A DNA stretch of 64,000 nucleotides, taken from assembly GCA_963711505.1 (NCBI GenBank), contig CAVQEJ010000001.1:1106492-1170491 (forward strand), in the 5' to 3' direction. The DNA is from JAGWRA01 sp963711505 (lineage in GTDB: Bacteria > Acidobacteriota > Vicinamibacteria > Vicinamibacterales > CAVVIG01). The notes beneath the pieces were generated by a model. It did not search any database. It worked only from the letters and a program-made list of their open reading frames with translations, and was not told the DNA's origin. Both the position numbers and the translations under genes were made by a program. Of this stretch, positions 18,513 to 29,000 are shown piece by piece; position 1 is the first letter of the stretch; each line of letters begins with the position of its first letter.

Positions 18513-20311
18513 GCCAGGTCTCCGGATACGGCGAGGGCTTCGAGCGCCGCGACGAGTCGCGCGTTCTCCTGCGGCAGGCGCACCGCCACCCGGAGGCACG
18601 GCCCGAGGTGCGGCAGGCGGGTCGACACGTCCTTCACGTCGATGGCGAACTGCGCGAGCAGCGCCGCGCGCAGGCGTCCCCCCATCGCGGCATCGGTGCC
18701 ATTCAGCCGGACCAGCAGGAAGTTCCCGCCTCCTTCCGCGACGTCTCGCACGATCGGCAGCCCCCGAAGGTCGGCGGCGAACTGCGTACCGATCGGCCAT
18801 CGTCCGGGCGATCGACGCCTCGAGGTCCGTGCGGTACTTCAGCAGCAGCTCGAGGAAGAACTCGGCCAGGCCCGCTCAGGTTCCAGATCGGCAGGCGCGA
18901 CCCGAAGGCCTGCACGACGGCCGGATTGGAGGCGTAGAGGAAGCCGAGCCGCAGGCCGGGGACGCCGAGCGACTTGCTGAGGCTCGTCAGGACGAGGACG
19001 TTTGCGAGCGGCTCGCGTTCGAGACGACGCAGCAGCGGCTCCTCGCCCGAGAAGTCGACGAACGACTCGTCGACCAGCACGGGCAGGCGGGGATGCCGCG
19101 CCGCGAACGCGTGGAGCCACGCCGTCGGCACCGTCGTACCGGTCGGGCTGTTCGGGTTCACGAAGACGACCATGTCGACGCGATCCGCGGCCCCTTCGAT
19201 GGCCTCGAGATCGACGCCGGGGGTGTCGGCATAGGTCTCCGCGTCGGGGAAGACGCGTTGATACTCACCGAAGGTCGGCGCGGGGACGAGCAGGTGGCGT
19301 CCCGCGAATTCGTCCCGCAGCAGCGGGAAGGCCTGCGACGCGCCGTGCAGCACCTGCAGCCGCGACGGATCGACGCGCAGGAAGTAGCCGAGCTTCTCGT
19401 TCAGCACCGCCTGCGTCGACCCGTAGCTGCGCAGCGTGTCGGGCAGCGCCTGCCGCATCGCGGCCATCATCGCGTCGGTTGGAAAGTACGCGTTCCGCAT
19501 GAACGCGAAGTCGAGGACCTCGAAGTTCCAGTGGCCGCCGAGCGCCCGGTCGAGTACGTCGGTGCGGCGGTCGGGCTCGAAGCGGAAGCGGGCGACCGCC
19601 AGGTCGTTCGGGTCGTCGACCTCGGCCCAGAGGCCGCCGTCGACGACCTCGGCGGCGATCCGGTGCCGCTGCATGTTGACCAGCATGCCGAGCACGAGCT
19701 CGTAGTAGCAGTTGCCGTCGATCAGGTTCGCGTAGCAGCTGAGCAGCGGCTGCAGCGTCGACCGACAGAAGCCGGCATCGAACCGGTAGATGTTCAGCGT
19801 CTTGAACTTGTCGGTGTAGCTGAAGTCGGGTCCCTGCAGGTGCGGCGGAAAGACGTGCGTGATGACGCCGCTGTCGACGGCCACCACCGTCCCGTCCATG
19901 CCGGCGCGGTAGCGATCGACCAGCGCGACGTTGCCGGCCGGCGCCGCCACGAGGCGGCGGATGAGCTGCGGATCGAACAGCAGGTCGCACTCGATGAGCA
20001 GCACGTCGCGGTCGATCGGCATCGCGTCGAGCGCCAGCGACAGCGACACGATGTTGTTCGTCTCGGCGTAGCGGGCGTTGTGGACGAAGCGTGAAGCGGA
20101 CGCGGGGTAGCGCTCGGCGAGGAACGCTCGGAGCTCGTCCGCGCGGTAGCCGGTGACGACCAGGATGTCGCGTGACGCCGGCCGCCAGCAGGCTGTCGAC
20201 GATGCGGCCGAGAATGGTGACGCCGCCGACTGGCAGGAGCGCCTTGTGGCAGCCGTCCGACAGCGGCTGCATGCGGCGGCCGTAGCCGGCCGCGAGGATG
20301 ATGGCGTGCAA
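18509..20311 (-). CDS. Fused NTP-transferase / PLP-dependent aminotransferase-like enzyme (frame breaks)
   Basis: This is a bifunctional protein of about 600 residues. Residues 1-240 form a nucleotidyltransferase of the LicC/GlmU type (IILAAGYGRRMQPLSDGCHKALLPVGG, then ETNNIVSLSLALD and LIECDLLFDPQLIRR). Residues from about 260 form a fold-type I PLP enzyme of the HisC/CobD class (VVFVNPNSPTGTTVP, LVDESFVDFSGEE, SLSKSLGVPGLRLGF with the Schiff-base Lys). Similar two-domain fusions are known, for example FrbH in FR-900098 biosynthesis, where the PLP domain decarboxylates a CMP-linked amino acid. Breaks lie near 20170, 18865 and 18790. The start is TTG 20311 beside AAGGAG. A methyltransferase follows with ATGA overlap. 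Product inferred: a nucleotide-activated amino-alcohol or aminophosphonate. Confidence 0.78.
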
Positions 20312-20389
20312 GGCTCCTTACTATAGCGCAGCGCCCTTCCGCTCCGGCGGCCACCCTCGTGCTGGCGCCCGAGCGCCCGAGCCCGGACG

Positions 20390-20589
20390 TCTGGCGGGTC
20401 CTGTCCGGGCACAGCCCACGGGTGCTCGGGCCTCACACCGCGATCACGGGCGCCGGCCCTCCGCGCCCGCGTCCTTCGGCGTGCTCAGGGCGCCCCGAGC
20501 CCATGTCGAGGGGCGGGCGCCCGTTCCCGGCCACCCGCGCGATCGGTTTCGGCTATCGATCGTAGCAGCCGAGCTTCAGCTCGGCTGAC
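20390..20589. repeat. 200-bp composite repeat, copy 1 (family C long form)
   Basis: Bases 20390-20589 match 23346-23545 with only a handful of differences over 200 bp. Both end in the 16-bp hairpin core CCGAGCTTCAGCTCGG (20569-20584). The copy lies directly upstream of the 171-bp tandem array. Confidence 0.85.
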
Positions 20590-21310
20590 GGGCATGCCGA
20601 GTCTCTGGCGGGTCCTGTCACCGAACACCCCGTCCGTGCTCGGCGCCAAGAGCGTGATCACAGGTGGGGCGCCTGCGCGCGGCCGGGGACCCCGTTCGGC
20701 GCCACCCGCGAGACCGGTTTCGGAGATCGGTCGTAGCAGCCGAGCTTCAGCTCGGCTGACGGGCATGCCGAGTCTCTGGCGGGTCCTGTCGCCGAACACC
20801 CCGTCCGTGCTCGGCGCCAAGAGCGTGATCACAGGTGGGGCGCCTGCGCGCGGCCGGGGACCCCGTTCGGCGCCACCCGCGAGACCGGTTTCGGAGATCG
20901 ATCGTAGCAGCCGAGCTTCAGCTCGGCTGACGGGCATGCCGAGTCTCTGGCGGGTCCTGTCACCGAACACCCCGTCCGTGCTCGGCGCCAAGAGCGTGAT
21001 CACAGGTGGGGCGCCTGCGCGCGGCCGGGGACCCCGTTCGGCGCCACCCGCGAGACCGGTTTCGGAGATCAATCGTAGCAGCCGAGCTTCAGCTCGGCTG
21101 ACGGGCATGCCGAGTCTCTGGCGGGTCCTGTCACCGAACACCCCGTCCGTGCTCGGCGCCAAGGGCGTGATCACGGGTGGGGCGCCTGCGCGCGGCCGGG
21201 GACCCCGTTCGGCGCCACCCGCGAGACCGGTCTCGGAGATCAATCGTAGCAGCCGAGCTTCAGCTCGGCTGACGGGCATGCCGAGTCTCTGGCGGGTCCT
21301 GTCCGGGAAC
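20569..21310. repeat. 171-bp tandem repeat array, four full units plus partial ends
   Basis: Units begin at the hairpin core at 20569, 20740, 20911, 21082 and 21253, exactly 171 bp apart. Each unit holds CCGAGCTTCAGCTCGG, then ATGCCGAGTCTCTGG, CGAACACCCCGTCCGTGCTC, GGCGCC palindromes and GTTCGGCGCCACCCGCGAG. The units differ at only a few bases. Because 171 is a multiple of three, long open frames exist on both strands with 57-residue periodicity; I regard these as non-coding. The array fills the gap between two divergently placed minus- and plus-facing neighbours. Confidence 0.9.
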
Positions 21311-21360
21311 AGCCCACGGGTGCCTATCGCCTGCCGCCTACACGCATCAGCGGACGTTCC

Positions 21361-22060
21361 TCACTTGAGCACCGTCGCCTTCACCTCGACGATGGCTTCC
21401 CGCTTCGAGCGCGGGTCGGCCGTGCGCGAGACGACCAGCGGCTTGCCATCCTGCAGCACGAGGTGCATCCGCTGGTTCAGCGACCAGACCGGCGCTTTGG
21501 GGTCGTTCGGGGTGGTGAACTGGTACTCGACGCCGATCATCAGCCGTACCCTGTCGCCGGACACGATCTGCGGTGTGGCGTCCACGTTGATGCGCAGCAT
21601 CTGCAACGGAGTACTCACGCCGCTCATCATCGAGATCGAGCGCACCTGCGTTCCCTCCCGATCGGCGGCGGTCAGCGTGACCGTCTTGGTTGCCGTTTCA
21701 CCCGAGTCGCCGGTTTCGCGGATCGTCAGGTCGACACGCACGTTCACCGGCTGCCCCTCGGGCCTCGGCGGGGCCGGCGGCCCGGGCGGGGCCGGCGGTG
21801 CCGGCTGGGGCCGGCGGTGCCGGCGACGCTGCGGGGGCCAGCGGCGCTGCAGGCGCCGGCCGAGCCGGCAGGACGATCGCGGCGTGGACCGTGGGCATCG
21901 GCGGTACGGGCGGGACCCGTGGCACTGCCTGCGTGACGGCTGCAGGAGCGGCGGGTGTCGGCGCCGCCTGGGCGGCTGCGGCCGGCAGCGCGCCGAACCA
22001 GCAGAGGATCGCGCCGGCCATGGCGAGGCGGCGCACGAGTCGCGAGCGGAGCAGCGTCAT
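21361..22060 (-). CDS. Secreted protein with Ala/Pro-rich linker, third gene of sigma-factor operon
   Basis: The protein is about 232 residues. It has an N-terminal signal peptide (RSRLVRRLAMAGAILCWFGALPAAAAQA) and a long Ala/Pro-rich linker (residues about 35-95). A single-base shift is needed in the linker near 21810. The C-terminal beta-rich domain (VNVRVDLTIRETGDSGETATKTVTLT.., YQFTTPNDPKAPVWSLNQRMHLVLQDGKP, ISRTADPRSKREAIVEVKATVLK) resembles the dispersed acidobacterial family whose members end in a similar ValEVKATVL strand; I cannot name it. ATG 22060 overlaps the stop of the anti-sigma-like gene (ATGA). It is probably an extracytoplasmic effector or sensor of the sigma system. Confidence 0.6.
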
Positions 22061-22691
22061 CGGTGGTCTCCTTGTGCGGCCGCCGACAGTGTGTCGACCG
22101 GCCCGACGGTCAGTGGGGTGATCGCAATCGGGGCAATTGCCATCTGCGGCGGCCCGACGGTCCGCAGCGCCTCGAGCGGCGCCACGCGGATCGTGGGCTC
22201 GGCAATCGGTGCGAGGTCGAAAACGCTCGCGGCCAGCGATTCCGCGGTTCGTTCGCTGTCTGCATGAATTGCTGGTGACGGCGATGCGGTCGTGACGGCC
22301 GCATCCGCCGTTGCCGGTTCCGGCCGGCTCGTGGCCGTGCGTTTCGTTCGATCGGGCCGCACCGGCGCCGGCGCAGCCGGCGTGCCGACGGTCGCCGGCA
22401 GCCCGATGTCCGTTCGCGACGCCAGCCGCGGCGCCTGCGTGGTCGGTGCCTGAACGCTCGTCAGGTGACCGCGCACGAGCAGGCCCCCGAGTGCCAGCAC
22501 GACGAGGGTGGCGGCCGCTGCGAGCACCGGCATTGCGCGGAACCGCCACGACGGACGCGACTCGACATCGCCAGTGCAGCCAGCACGCGCGCCCGCAGGC
22601 CGGCCGGCGGTTCCGCCTGCGTCATCGCGCGGACGGTGTCGTCGATGGCCGCGTCCATCCAGCCGGGAAGATCGAGGTGGTCTTGCGTCAT
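22057..22691 (-). CDS. Membrane-anchored anti-sigma-like protein (frame break near 22555)
   Basis: The protein is about 210 residues. The cytosolic N-terminus (TQDHLDLPGWMDAAIDDTVRAMTQAEPPAGLRARVLAAL) is short and acidic and has no zinc-binding HxxxCxxC motif. A single transmembrane helix follows (MPVLAAAATLVVLALGGLLV) and then a periplasmic tail rich in Ala, Pro and Thr. A one-base shift near 22555 joins the two parts. The ATGA coupling to the ECF sigma gene upstream and the topology make an anti-sigma factor the natural reading, but without the zinc motif it would be an unusual class. Confidence 0.6.
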
Positions 22692-23246
22692 CGCTTCAAC
22701 TTCACTTCATAGCCGATCGCTGCCAGCCGCTCCTTCAACATCCGCCGCGCATCGAATACGCGCGACTTGATCGTCCCTTCCGGCGCGCCGAGCATCCGGG
22801 CAGCCTCTGAGTAGCGTGTACTCGCCGCTTCCCATCAGCAGCAGCGGGTCGCGCAGCCGTCGTGGCAGCGCCCGCACGAGCCGCTGCAGGTCGGCGCGCA
22901 GCCGGGCGCCCTGCAGGTCTTCTTCCGGCGTCGTGCCACTGGCGAGCGACGCGGAAGGCGGTTCCGACACCCGCGCGATCCGCCAGACCCGGCGCCGGCG
23001 GAGGCTCAGGGCCTGTCGCCAGGCGATCGAGAGCAGCCAGGTGCGGAACGCCGAATCGCCGCGGAAGCGGTGAGAGATGGCGATGGGCGGCCAGAAACGC
23101 ATCCTGGGCGGCCTCTTCGGCGTCGGATGGCGATCCCAGCGCGGCGAGGGCGGCCCGGTAGACGGCCGCCTGATGCCGGTCCACCAGCGGCCGAACGCCA
23201 CCTGATCGCCGTTCCGCGCCCGCTCGACCAGCTCTCCATCGTCCAC
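22688..23246 (-). CDS. ECF RNA polymerase sigma factor (frame breaks)
   Basis: The protein is about 185 residues. Sigma2 is seen as VDDGELVERARNGDQVAFG.LVDRHQAAVYRAALAALGSPSDAEEAAQDAFLAAHR.. FRGDSAFRTWLLSIAWRQALS. Sigma4 ends RSEAARMLGAPEGTIKSRVFDARRMLKERLAAIGYEVKLKR, containing the helix-turn-helix that reads the -35 element. Single-base shifts lie near 23190, 23080 and 22812. The start is probably GTG 23246, because the conserved helix begins right there. The stop overlaps the anti-sigma-like start (ATGA). The operon sigma / anti-sigma / secreted protein is compact and unidirectional; its stimulus is unknown. Confidence 0.82.
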
Positions 23247-23345
23247 GCGATGAATAGACGCAAAGAGAGAGGGAGGAGTTGGGAAATGTTCGTCCGCGGG
23301 TGGCGGCCCCTGGAGACAGGCGAGCTCCAGCTCCGTACCGGAGGC

Positions 23346-23672
23346 TCTGGCGGGTCCTGTCCGGGAACAGCCCACGGGTGCTCGGGCCTCAAACCGCGAT
23401 CACGGGCGCCGGCCCTCCGCGCCCGCGTCCTTCGGCGTGCTCAGGGCGCCCCGAGCCCATGTCGAGGGGCGGGCGCCCGTTCCCGGCCACCCGCGGGATC
23501 GGTTTCGGCTATCGGTCGTAGCAGCCGAGCTTCAGCTCGGCTGACAGGTATTCGGAGCCTCTGGCGGGTCCTGTCCGGGAACAGCCCGTAAGGGCTCGGC
23601 GCCAGGAGCACGATCACGGCTGGGGCGCCTGCGCGCGGCCGGGGGCCCCGTTCGGCGCCACCCGCGTGGCAC
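23346..23672. repeat. Composite repeats: long copy 2 (23346-23545) and short unit (23546-23672)
   Basis: Bases 23346-23545 are the second near-identical 200-bp copy of 20390-20589, with the hairpin core at 23525-23540. It is followed by a 171-type unit lacking its terminal hairpin (TCTGGCGGGTCCTGTCC.., CTCGGCGCCAGGAGC.., GTTCGGCGCCACCCGCGTGG). They fill the space between the sigma operon and the cupin gene. Confidence 0.85.
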
Positions 23673-23743
23673 TTGCGTCCGACGTCTCACGTCCGCCATC
23701 CCGCGTCCGACCTCTGCGTCCGAAGCATCTCCTCCCCGCTCGT

Positions 23744-23785
23744 AGGGGCCGCCCAGGCAGGTGTCGGGCCGTGTGGCGGCCCTGG
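23744..23785. repeat. GGGGCCGCC/GGCGGCCCC hairpin (family B)
   Basis: AGGGGCCGCC (23744-23753) pairs with GGCGGCCCT (from 23775). The same hairpin recurs at 34627-34666 and three times in 60096-60448. Confidence 0.65.
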
Positions 23786-23819
23786 AGACAGGTATGCTGA
23801 ACGACGGGGAGGAACCCTG

Positions 23820-24196
23820 ATGGCGTCAGAACAGGACGGACAGCCCACCGCGCCGGTCGACCGCGGGAGCGCCGAACACTACACGTGGGGAGGCGGCCGG
23901 TGTGACGGCTGGTTCCTCGTGAAGGATCCCGGCCTGCACGTGATCGAAGAGCGGATGCCGTCCGGTGACGGCCGAGGTACTGCACGTTCACCAGCGCGCG
24001 CGGCAGTTCTTCTACGTACCTCGCAGGCCGCGCCCGGTTCACGGTGGATGGACGCGCCGTCCACGTGGATTGCGGTCAGGGGCTCACGATCGTCCCCGGC
24101 ACGCCGCACCGGGTGGAGAATCCCGGGCCGGAGGATCTGACGCTGCTCGTCATCTCCCGCCCGCCCAGCCATGGCGACCGGACGGATCTGGGGTGA
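23820..24196 (+). CDS. Small cupin-domain protein (two frame breaks)
   Basis: The protein is about 125 residues and starts at ATG 23820 with a good GGGGAGGAACCCTG ribosome site. It is a single cupin barrel: motif 1 is LHVHQRARQFFYVP..GRARFTVDGRAV with two His and a Gln metal-ligand pattern, and motif 2 is GQGLTIVPGTPHRVENPG with the last His. One-base shifts lie near 23970 and 24022. Such stand-alone cupins are metal-binding sensors or mannose-6-phosphate-isomerase-like enzymes; nothing narrows it further. It is a single gene between repeat-filled gaps. Confidence 0.75.
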
Positions 24197-24214
24197 TGCA
24201 GCCGTTGGCGATAC

Positions 24215-24374
24215 CTGCGCCAGAGGCCGCCATGCAGGCCACTCCTGCCTGACTGGGCTCTCCGTCGCTCGTAGGCGCCGAGCTTCAGCTCGGTGCACAG
24301 GGATCTGCGTCAGAGGCGGCCATGCAGGCCACCCCTGCCTGACAGGGACCGAAGCCCGTAGCCCGTAGCCCGTA
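24215..24374. repeat. Duplicated 39-bp element, hairpin core and GCCCGTA heptamers
   Basis: Bases 24215-24253 and 24305-24343 are near-identical copies (GCAGG..CCTGC hairpins) 90 bp apart. They flank the family A core CCGAGCTTCAGCTCGG (24278-24293). Three perfect GCCCGTA heptamers follow (24354-24374) just before the end of the TpsB gene on the opposite strand. Confidence 0.8.
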
Positions 24375-24379
24375 GCCCC

Positions 24380-26033
24380 TCAGTAATTCACGCTCACCTG
24401 CACCTGCACGCGCCCCGAGGACGAGGTCGGCAAGCCGGCGTGCTCGACGATGAAGCCGTAGGAGAAGGAGACCGAGGCGTAGCGGGCGAACTGATAGCGG
24501 AGGCCAGGGCCGACTGAGGCCAGCTGCTGCAGGCTGCCGGCGACCCCGTGCAGCGTGCCGACGCCGTAGTCGGCGAACGCGAAGGGAACCAGCGCATCGC
24601 CACTGCCGTCGGCGAAGCCGACGTGGCGAGGGAGATTCGGATGGAGTGCCGGCGCCCGGACTTCCGTGTTCAGGACAACGCCGTTGTCGCGCGTCGTCGC
24701 GAACGGCACGAATCCGCGGACCGATCCGTCGCCGCCGAACGTCAGTTGTTCGCTCGACAGCAGCGGGGCGTCCGCGATCTGGCCCGTGCCGCGGACATCC
24801 CACGTGAAGCCGCGCGGCAGACTGGTGAGCCGCTCGGCGTCCAGACGCAGGTAGACGTACCGTGCCGTGGCGCCTTCACGCTGTGCCGCGAAGGCCGTGT
24901 CGGAGTTGCCCGCCGACAGACCACCCGGGCTGTAGTACAGCGTGGCGCCGGCGTTGGTCGATCCCAGCCGGTCGGCGAAGCCGCGCGAGTAGCCGAGGCT
25001 CAGCTCGTCCACGGTTGAACTGCTGCTGAACACCGACTGTCCGCCGAACAGCAGGTTGTTGTTCGAGCGCTTCCAGTCGAATCCGGCGGTCAGCCGGCTC
25101 GACCCGCCGCCGAACGCGCGGACGTAGCGCGGACTGAAATTCGCCGACGTGCCGATCGACTGGATCGCGACGGCGCCGGGCGCGCTCACCGGCGACGTGC
25201 GCGCGTAGCCGCCGCCGACGGTCAGCTGGTCGCCCCAGGGCAGGCGGGTGACGTACCCGGCGCTGGTACTGGTGCAGCACGCTGAGGTCGGTGCCGGTCG
25301 TGTAGTGGACGTTCAAGTCGTCACCCCGCCACAGCGCGTCACCCCAGTCGAGGCCGCCGGACACCTGCGTCACGCCGGTCGCCGAGTTGCCGGTGTTGCC
25401 GATGACGACGCTCGGCGACAGGGGACGCCGGTCCTGCACCTGCAGCGTGACATCGGTCGTGCCGAACGCCTTGCCGGCCTGCATGACCGGCGCGACGTGG
25501 CGGTAGGGGTTCTCGTTGAGCTGGCGCACGGCGGCATCGAGCTCGTGGGCATCGAGCAGATCGCCGGTGTGCAGATCCACCGCGTCGAGGAACTCACGGT
25601 TGGGGAAATGGCGATTGCCCTCGACCTTCACCGCGCCGACACGCCCCTGGGCGACGACGACCTGCACGATGCCGTTGGTGACCGTCTGCGGAGGAATCGT
25701 GACCCGCACGAACGGTTGTCCGATCCCGTCGAAGTAGCGGCTCACGTTGTAGGCCAGCCGGGTCAGCGAGTCGATGTCCCAGGGCCGGCCGACAAAGGTC
25801 GAGATGACCGCCGTCGCGCCCGGAGCCGCCAGCGCGGGCACGCGCGACGCATCGATGGCCGTGCCGGTCCCCGTCCATCCGGCGGGCTCGACGTCGGACG
25901 GCGCGGTCAGGAAGACCACGCCGCGCAGCGTCGAGCCGGCGGCGGCGCTCGCCGGTTGCGGAGACTGGGCACGGGCGCCAGCCGACCAGAGGAGGGCCGC
26001 CGCCAGGACACACGCCAGGCGCCGCGCGCTCAC
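24380..26033 (-). CDS. Two-partner secretion outer-membrane transporter (ShlB/FhaC/TpsB family)
   Basis: The protein is about 550 residues. It has a signal peptide (SARRLACVLAAALLWSAGARAQ) and two POTRA-like domains (from about VISTFVGRPWDIDSLTRLAYNVSRYF to DDLNVHYTTGTDLS; LHTGDLLDAHELDAAVRQLNENPYRH is the typical second POTRA). A 16-strand beta-barrel ends in the outer-membrane signature VQVQVSVNY. The lid motif VRGF occurs as DGSVRGFVPFATTRDNG. A one-base shift near 25268 interrupts the frame. It would export the adjacent TpsA protein; its GTG start overlaps the TpsA stop (GTGA), so they are co-translated. Confidence 0.88.
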
Positions 26034-29000
26034 TGGCCCGCCACCTGGCCGCCGGTGGCCATCATCGCCAGCAGGTAGGTCTGCAGCGTCGTGCTGTTCA
26101 TCGACTTCAGCGAGGCGTCGGTGACCGCCTGGCGAGCCGAGCTGCTCGCGTCGTCGAGCGCCTTCTGGTAATCGGCGATCTTCGCGTAGCCGGCGATCCC
26201 GACGCCGATCTGCACGAGGTTGCCGACGACTTCCAGCACCACGCCGCCGACCTCGAGGACCTTGGCGCCGACGGAGACGACCTTGGCGACCGTCGAGCCG
26301 ATGTCGACGCCCTCCTCGATGGCGTCGGTCGTCTTGGCCGTCGTTTCGACACTCTTGGTGACGTCGGTGCCGGTCTTGACCACCTCGTCATCCTTCAGCA
26401 GATCGCTGTACACGTTCTTCTTCATTCTTTGCCGGACCACGCTCGCCGTGCTTCCCAGACCGTGATTCGGCAGGTTGCCGGTCATGGTGTTCGCCACCTC
26501 TATCGCCCTTCCAACGTCGGCGGCCGTCCCGGGAATACCGGTGAGCGCATGCGTCTTGTCGGGGTTGCTGCCGGTTACTTCGGCCGTCTGCAGCACGACG
26601 CCGACGAACGAGGCCATGTCGGAACTGCTCATGGTCAGGCCGGCCTGGGCCTGTTTCAGGAAATCGGGCGGCGGCCCGTCGGGATTGGCGGCGTCGATCA
26701 TGCTCGCGTAGACGCCGGCGACGCCGATACCGGAGGACTTGGCCTGCATCTTGGCGTTCTGGTCGGCCTCCCATTGCGCGAACTCCGCCTGGGCCGTGTC
26801 CGCGGCGGCCACGCGCTGCCGCGAGATGTAGTTCTCGATCCCTGACATGAGGGCCTGTTGCTCGGGTGTGGGCGTCGTCGCCTGCAGCGCCTGCGCCAGG
26901 GCGTCGCTCATGAACGGCATCAGGTTGCCGATCATCGAGTCGCGCGTCGCCGGATTCGAGAGGGCCGAGTACACGTCCGCGATCGTGATCTTCACGCCGG
27001 CCTTCGTCATGGCGTCGAGGAAGAGGTTCACGATGTAGCTGGTCTCCTTGATGGCGGCCGTACTGGTGCCGAGCAGCGCATACCCGACGACCACCTGTTC
27101 GGGCGGCGCCAGGTCCAGCGACGTCTGCATCTGCTTGACGACGTTCGTGTTCGTCGGCTTGCCGTTCGGGTAGGTCACGATGATGGTGGGTTCGAGGACC
27201 TGTGCGGTGCCGTCGACGTACTGGATCTGGTAGTTCGGCATCGCATCGCTCGTGACCCGGATCGGATACGACCCGGCCGGCGCGTTCCGACTCGCGGTGG
27301 TGGTGACCGCCAGATTCGAGACCTGATCCTGGCCGAACAGGCCGCTCACCGAAGCCGTCAGCGGCGGGTTCTCCGCATACTGGTACCGCTGGAAGCTGTT
27401 GGCCGTAATCGTCAACAGCGCCGGAGAGATCGTGATCGTGCCCGGCAGGTAGGAGATGTCGTAGTTGCCGTTCGACCCGGCCAGGGTCGTCTGATACGTG
27501 CCGACGTTCGTGCCGGCGACGACGTTCGTGGAGATGGTGATGCCGAGAGACGCCGCCGTGTCACCGGCGACGAGCCCCGAGTAGAAGTTCTGCAGCGACG
27601 GCGCGGGCTGACCGTAGGTCACGAACGCGTTCGCGGTCGCGATCGTCAGCGGCGCCGGGGTGATGGTGAGGGTGCCGGGCACGTACGTGAACGTGTAGTT
27701 GCTCGCCATGAGGCCGGACCCGGTAATGGCGTAGGTGCCGACGCCCGAAGCCGTCGTCGCCGTCGTGCTGTAGGCGACGTCCCCGGAGACGACGGCCGAC
27801 GTGTCGCCGTTGACGAAGCCGCTGAACACCGAGGAGAACGCGGGGTCGACCCCGCCGTATCGCCGCGTCGCGTCGTCGATCGTCACGGTGAGCGCCGCGG
27901 GATTCACCGTGAGCGTGCCGTTCGCGTAGGTGATGGTGTAGTTCGACGCCGACGCACCCGACGGCACGATGCTGTAGGTCCCGACGTGCGACCCGGACGT
28001 CGCCGAGGTCGTGAGCGTGAGACCCGAGACGGCCGAGGAGGTGTCGCTGTTCTTCAGGCCGCTGTAACTGGCGGTGAAGCCGGGCAGGGCGTTGCCATAC
28101 GTGGTCGACGTGTTGACGGCGGTAATGGTGAGCGGCGCCTTCGTGATCGTCAGCGTGCCCGCGTCGAATTGCAGGCGATAGGTCGACGAGGCCGCGCCGT
28201 ACGGCGTGATGGTGTAGGTGCCGGCGTTGGTGTGCGCCCCCGACACCTGGAACTGTACCGCGCTCGAGAGGTCGCTCGCGCTCCCACCCGAGTACGACGC
28301 CGTGTAGGTGGGATCGGACGAGCCGTACACGATCGACTGACCGTTGGCGGTGATCGTCAGGAGCGGCAGGCCCGAAGCGGTCTTGATATAGATGACGTTG
28401 CCGGTGCCCTGCGGATCGTTCGAGTAGCTCACCGGGTTGTAGTGCGTGTAGCCCAGGCCGCCGTCGTTGAATCCGCTCGCGTCGGTCGCGCTCCAGACGA
28501 TCTTCCGGCCCGAGCCGGCCAGCAGGCCGGAGCCGGCGTTGTTGATGAAGGCGCCGCCGGTCGACGCGAGCTTCGTGGTGCCCGTCACGGTCAGCTTCGG
28601 CGACCCGCCGCCGAACGTCAGGTTGCCGCCGGCCACGATCGTGGCATTGCCGCCAACCGTCAGCTTGTTCGCCACCGTCATCGCCCCGGTCGTCTCGACG
28701 TCGAGATTGCCCGTCAGCGTCACCGTGCCGTTCGTCAGGTTCAGGTTCTGGATGGCGTTCGACGCGTTGTTGGCCGTGAACGACGTCAGCGTGCTGCTGA
28801 CCGGCGTATACGCCAGGGTGGTGGCCGTGATCGGGCCGGCGAGGGTCACCGTTGGATAGCCGCCGAGCACGCTGAGCGTTCCCACGTTCAGCGTGGCGGA
28901 GGACGCCGAGGTGACCGATGTGTCCGATTCGCCCGTGTCGCCGAAGGCCAGCTCACCGTTGGGCAGCGAGATATTGGCGTTGACCGCGACGACCGGTGCG

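Noticed and set aside
20569..21310. CRISPR-like array
   Set aside because: Units are 171 bp with nearly identical spacers and no cas genes, so it is an ordinary tandem repeat.
20485..22267. Long open frames with 57-residue repeats on both strands over the tandem array
   Set aside because: Open on both strands because 171 is a multiple of three; the array is a non-coding repeat seen elsewhere outside genes.
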